The notes under the pieces were generated by a model, which saw only the letters and a program-made list of their open reading frames with translations, was not told the origin of the DNA and did no database searches. The position numbers were made by a program, and so were the translations under genes. A DNA stretch of 64,000 nucleotides from Rothia nasimurium (lineage in GTDB: Bacteria > Actinomycetota > Actinomycetes > Actinomycetales > Micrococcaceae), in contig NZ_CAKMSS010000006.1 in assembly GCF_928382285.1 (NCBI RefSeq), positions 62,001 to 126,000 on the forward strand, read 5' to 3'. Position 1 is the first letter of the stretch. Every line of letters begins with the position of its first letter. This document shows positions 60,868 to 64,000 of the stretch, in pieces.

Positions 60868-60895
60868 AGATTACACAATTGTTGAACAATCGCAA
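60868..60895 (-). promoter_or_regulatory. Transporter promoter with GntR/FadR-type operator in the spacer
   Basis: On the minus strand TTGCGA (60895-60890) and TAATCT (60873-60868) are 16 bp apart. ATTGTTGAACAAT (60878-60890) fills the spacer, so binding would block the promoter. The 15-bp core is identical to that before pxpBC. Confidence 0.8.
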
Positions 60896-60919
60896 GAGGA
60901 GAGCTCGCGCACGTGCCAT

Positions 60920-60970
60920 CTTAAAAGTGCAACTGCCCGTCACTTAGTGAAGGGCAGTTGCACTTTTAAG
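60920..60970. terminator. Long hairpin terminator between two minus-strand genes
   Basis: CTTAAAAGTGCAACTGCCC (60920-60938) pairs perfectly with 60952-60970, and the loop adds TCACT/AGTGA. The T-rich ends lie in the arms. It lies 20 bases past the surface-protein stop and upstream of the transporter promoter. Confidence 0.78.
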
Positions 60971-60990
60971 GGGGCGGGTTCAGCAGGGGG

Positions 60991-63744
60991 TTAGCGCTGA
61001 CGGCGGCGCAGCGTCAGGACGCCCGCCCCCAGTGCCAGGGCACCGGCGGCAGCTACACCCAGCACCGACGCGCCGGTTGAGGCCAGGCTGCCACCACTGC
61101 CCGAGGCCTGCTGGCTCTGACCGGTGCCAGACTGGCCGGTGGCCGCCCCGGCACCGCCACTTGTGCCGTCATTGTCAGCTGCGCGGACGCCGTCCGCCGG
61201 CTCCCCTGCCCCCGGCGAGGTGGAGCCAGGCCCACCCACCCCGACGGTCGGCTGATTACCGGGCTGTACGGAAGGCTGATCACTGGGCTGTGCGGAAGAC
61301 TCCCCTGAGGGCTGCGCCGCGGGCTGGGCAGTCGGCTGCTGGCTGGGCTCAGGGCTGGGGGCGTTCTCAGCCGCAGCCAGGCAGTCGTCAATCGCCGCGC
61401 CACCTACAGCAAAGACCGCGCGCTGGGTCTCACTGCGCGCTGTGGTTCCATCGGGCAGCGGGGCGCTGTAGTAGACGTCGAACCCGTAGACCCCGGGATC
61501 GGTAAAGACCCAGTTAGCATGGGCGTGGGTAGCAAAATCAATGTCGATGGTGGTGTCCTTGGTAGCACCCCCGGCGTGCAGGGTGACGGCCCCGGCGAAG
61601 TCCTGCTCGTAGACCCCGTAGGCAGCGCCGTCCGGCATCTCAACCGGCACCAGGTGCAGGGTGACCGGCCCGGCAAGCTGGGCGTAGTCAACGTCCTGGG
61701 TGTTCCAGCCGGGCCAGAGAATACCGGCCTGCTGGGTCTGCGGCAGGCCGTAGAACTCGCTACCGGCCTCGCCCAGGAAGTCCAGCTCGGGGGCCATCAT
61801 CTGCTCCTGGCGGGCAAAGCGGGTGTTATCACCCAGGCCCAGCACCACATCATTCAGGGAGCGCTCGGCAGCTTCGCGGGTGACAGCCCCGGTCTCGTCC
61901 TTCAGCGCCAGCTTCAGCACCCCGCCTGCCAGGGATGCCTTGATATCGACGTGCCCGTCGGTGAGCAGGTAGCGACCTTCGAGCTCAGGTGCCCGGCACT
62001 GGCGGGCATCAGGCTCAGGCTGGGCGGGGGTGGAAGGGCTAGCGGTGGGCTCAGGCTGAACCGGGGCGGACGGGCTTGGATCCGGGTTGCTCGGTGAAGG
62101 AGCAGGCGAGCTGGACTCAGGGCTAGGTTCGAGGCTAGGGGCAGGCTGGCTAGGAGCTACCACGGGGTCGGTGAGTGTAAGGGAGCCACTGGAGCTATAT
62201 TCCTGGCCGGGCACATAGTCGCTGGTGACGGTGTGGCGGTCGGTGCGGGCGTCCATGTCGGGGTGGGGGGTGATGTTGAAGATGGCGTGGTAGCCCTTGA
62301 GCCAGCTGGCTGCGCTCAGGTAGCAGCTGGCGACTCCGTTGTCGATGTGGGCGTGGCAGTTGGCGGCGCCCGAGGCGTCCTCGGCCCGGCGGAACATACC
62401 GCCTGAAACGTAGCCGCGCACGGTGGGGTCGGCAAATTTAATCTGCACCAGGTTGTAGCCCTCATGGTCTGAGGGTTTGATGGTGACGGTGTAGTCGCCG
62501 CTGGTCAGGGCGTGGTGACCGGTGGGGAGCACGGTGTTGCCGGGGTCAGCGGTGGGGGCGGGCCAGCGTCCTTCACCCGCATCTGAGCGTACGGACGCGC
62601 TCCCCCCGGGTGCGTAGGTCAGGGCGGGGGTGACCCACTTGGCGGCTTTGGCACCGGAAGCCGCCGCGGCGCCGTCCGGAATAAAGATGCCCTGAATCTG
62701 GGAATCTAGGGAACCCAGCATCTCTGACCAGGTGGCCTTACCGCCCTCAACGCGCACGTCGGTGAGGAAGTAGCCCTGGTTGTAGAGGGTCAGGGTGCCC
62801 GAGACGTCGGTGCGCCCGGCATCGAAGGTGATGTCGGTGAGGGCGTCGTCGCCGTCCTTTTCAGGGTTCGCCTTGGGAGCCAGGGTCAGGCTGTAGTTTT
62901 CCCTGGTGAGGGCGGTAGTCAGGGCCTTGTTGTAGGTATCAATCAGGGGTGCCTCAGTTGCAACACCAGCGCCGTCCACGGGGCGGTTGCCGCCCACCTG
63001 CCAGATGGCGGTAGTGGGTTTAGATTCGATGGTTTGGCCGTCGAGGCCGCGGGCTACGGTGCGGTAGGTGACCTCGTAGCGGCCGGGGCGGGAGAAGGTG
63101 GTGAAGTTGTGGGTGTGGGCACCGGGGGTGAGCACGGCCGACTGGAAATCGGGGTCGGTGGAGCTGAGCATGCGGCGCACGTCGTTGGGGAAGTAGTTGG
63201 AGCGGTAGGTGAACATCTCCATGACGCCGGGGCCATTGACGCTCAGCAGGTCGAGAGTGAAGGTGCCGTCGCGGAAGTTTTCAACGGGAATGTTAGTGTC
63301 TGCCCCGAAGCCGATCCAGGCCGGGTTGTGGTTGCCGTAGGGCAGGGAGGGGGCCATATAGAGCTTGTCGCCGGGCTTACCCAGGAAGCTGGCGTTGGGC
63401 GAATCGGGCACGGTGAAGATGTACTGGTTTTTGGCCTCGGCGCGGGCGGAGTAGCCCTTGCCCAGCCAGAGAACCGACCGATCAAAGGGCACGAGGGCGT
63501 CATTTTTGTCGCCGTGGGGCATCTTGCCGTAGAGGCTAAAGCCGTTGTTTTCCCAGACGGTTTGCGGGGCGTCGATGTGGGCCTGGGTGCCCACGATTTT
63601 GCCGTCGTCGGGCCCGGCAGTGGCGGGCAGGGCTGAGCCGACCAGGGTGGCGATGGCCAGGGCCGAGAGGGTGAGGGCACGGTAAGGACGCCGGCGGGCA
63701 ACTGGGCGTAGTGAGGGGGAGGACGCGGGTGCTTGGGTCTGCAT
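60991..63744 (-). CDS. Sortase-anchored surface protein with choice-of-anchor M-type repeats
   Basis: A 917-residue exported protein. A signal peptide (YRALTLSALAIATLVGSALPATA) is followed by repeats of the actinobacterial surface-anchored domain (WIGFGADTNIP; TFTLDLLSVNGPGVMEMF; GAHTHNFTTFSRPGRYEVTY; again near VTLHAGGATKDTTID and HANWVFTDPGVYGFDVYY). Pro/Ser/Gln linkers follow, then a sortase signal LASTG at about 887, a hydrophobic helix and RRRQR. Proteins of this family often accompany zinc/manganese ABC importers. The ATG at 63744 is chosen over 63792, which lies at the edge of the metal box. Confidence 0.85.
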   Translation of the reverse strand: MQTQAPASSPSLRPVARRRPYRALTLSALAIATLVGSALPATAGPDDGKIVGTQAHIDAPQTVWENNGFSLYGKMPHGDKNDALVPFDRSVLWLGKGYSARAEAKNQYIFTVPDSPNASFLGKPGDKLYMAPSLPYGNHNPAWIGFGADTNIPVENFRDGTFTLDLLSVNGPGVMEMFTYRSNYFPNDVRRMLSSTDPDFQSAVLTPGAHTHNFTTFSRPGRYEVTYRTVARGLDGQTIESKPTTAIWQVGGNRPVDGAGVATEAPLIDTYNKALTTALTRENYSLTLAPKANPEKDGDDALTDITFDAGRTDVSGTLTLYNQGYFLTDVRVEGGKATWSEMLGSLDSQIQGIFIPDGAAAASGAKAAKWVTPALTYAPGGSASVRSDAGEGRWPAPTADPGNTVLPTGHHALTSGDYTVTIKPSDHEGYNLVQIKFADPTVRGYVSGGMFRRAEDASGAANCHAHIDNGVASCYLSAASWLKGYHAIFNITPHPDMDARTDRHTVTSDYVPGQEYSSSGSLTLTDPVVAPSQPAPSLEPSPESSSPAPSPSNPDPSPSAPVQPEPTASPSTPAQPEPDARQCRAPELEGRYLLTDGHVDIKASLAGGVLKLALKDETGAVTREAAERSLNDVVLGLGDNTRFARQEQMMAPELDFLGEAGSEFYGLPQTQQAGILWPGWNTQDVDYAQLAGPVTLHLVPVEMPDGAAYGVYEQDFAGAVTLHAGGATKDTTIDIDFATHAHANWVFTDPGVYGFDVYYSAPLPDGTTARSETQRAVFAVGGAAIDDCLAAAENAPSPEPSQQPTAQPAAQPSGESSAQPSDQPSVQPGNQPTVGVGGPGSTSPGAGEPADGVRAADNDGTSGGAGAATGQSGTGQSQQASGSGGSLASTGASVLGVAAAGALALGAGVLTLRRRQR

Positions 63745-63796
63745 TGCGGTCTTTCTAGTGTGTGCGGGGTGGGTGGCGAGAAAACCACCCATAAGT

Positions 63797-63815
63797 TGAG
63801 AATGATTATCATTAA
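63797..63815. promoter_or_regulatory. Zur/Fur-like metal box between divergent surface-protein genes
   Basis: TGAGAATGATTATCATTAA is a near-perfect palindrome (core AATGATTATCATT, 63801-63813) close to the Zur/Fur consensus TGATAATGATTATCATTA. In actinobacteria iron is usually read by DtxR/IdeR, so zinc-dependent Zur is more likely. It sits about 53 bases from each start. Confidence 0.8.
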
Positions 63816-63868
63816 CGATATTCTATGTGTCGAGAAAAGCCAAACAACACACAGCTAGAAAGCACACC

Positions 63869-64000
63869 ATGCACCAGTTCCCCCGCGCCCTCTCGGTTGC
63901 AGCCCTTTCCGTGGCCCTGCTTGCAGGCCCCCTGGCAGCCTCCCCCGCAGTAGCCGAACAGGGCGACCCTGCCCCTACCGCCAGCCAGGCAACCCCCACC
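63869..64000 (+). CDS. Secreted protein, N-terminus only (cut by window edge)
   Basis: The 44 visible codons begin MHQFPRALSVAALSVALLAG and continue to an AxA-type cleavage site (SPAVA, then EQGDPAP), a classical Sec signal peptide followed by a Pro/Thr/Ala-rich stretch. The ATG at 63869 follows TAGAAAG. It is divergent from the large surface protein and shares the metal box, so it is probably another zinc-regulated surface or metal-uptake protein. Nothing more can be said from this fragment. Confidence 0.75.
   Translation, partial: MHQFPRALSVAALSVALLAGPLAASPAVAEQGDPAPTASQATPT

Overview
The window looks like a chromosomal segment of a high-GC Gram-positive actinobacterium. The evidence is dense GC-rich genes, GTG starts, apparently leaderless promoters, sortase-type surface proteins with an LASTG-like signal, an actinobacterial GalT, a Cgl0158-type aldolase in an inositol cluster, and a Zur-like box in front of surface proteins. 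My best guess is a member of the Micrococcaceae close to Rothia. That is inference from gene content; no search was run. I found no rRNA, tRNA, CRISPR array or intact insertion sequence.

Layout. 1-6.9 kb is an accessory region. It holds the end of a DUF1846 gene, a HicAB toxin-antitoxin pair with a large palindrome over its promoter, a glycerophosphodiesterase, and a compact fic-mcrB-mcrC operon. That operon lies exactly between two 45-bp direct repeats. 6.9-9.2 kb carries an arginase-family ureohydrolase and an aminotransferase. 9.5-18.5 kb is a lactose/galactose island: deoR-galT-galK-galM on the minus strand, divergent from lacZ and a GPH-type permease. 18.6-24 kb has a sodium/solute symporter, a frameshifted double-GNAT gene, a lipoprotein and a TPP-dependent decarboxylase. 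The decarboxylase may complete a guanidino/arginine transamination pathway with the genes at 6.9-9.2 kb. 24-26.3 kb is a low-GC insert with an AbiE type IV toxin-antitoxin pair and a divergent helix-turn-helix protein. 26.3-31.6 kb has a MacAB-like exporter, small membrane proteins, a pair of perfect DnaA boxes and a tautomerase.

31.6-53 kb is a full inositol catabolic region: a GntR regulator, IolB, IolG, several IolE/IolH/IolI-like TIM-barrel proteins, a sugar ABC importer, MmsA (IolA), IolD, a Cgl0158-type aldolase, IolC, a second Gfo/Idh/MocA dehydrogenase and two sugar-porter MFS genes. A repeated box, TTTGTNCTTACAAA or close to it, sits in five promoter positions and probably defines the regulon of the GntR protein at 31743.

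53-61 kb is a 5-oxoproline module: pxpA, fused pxpBC, a biotin carboxylase with its own biotinyl domain, a FadR-type GntR regulator and an NRAMP-fold transporter that lacks the metal-binding residues. An identical 15-bp operator sits in front of pxpBC and of the transporter. A HEPN/Abi-type gene is inserted inside this module. 61-64 kb has two divergent secreted surface proteins around a Zur/Fur-like box.

The strongest candidates for something undescribed are the repeat-bounded fic-mcrBC cassette, the 5-oxoproline regulon with a non-metal NRAMP protein, and the inositol regulon that also seems to include a tautomerase.
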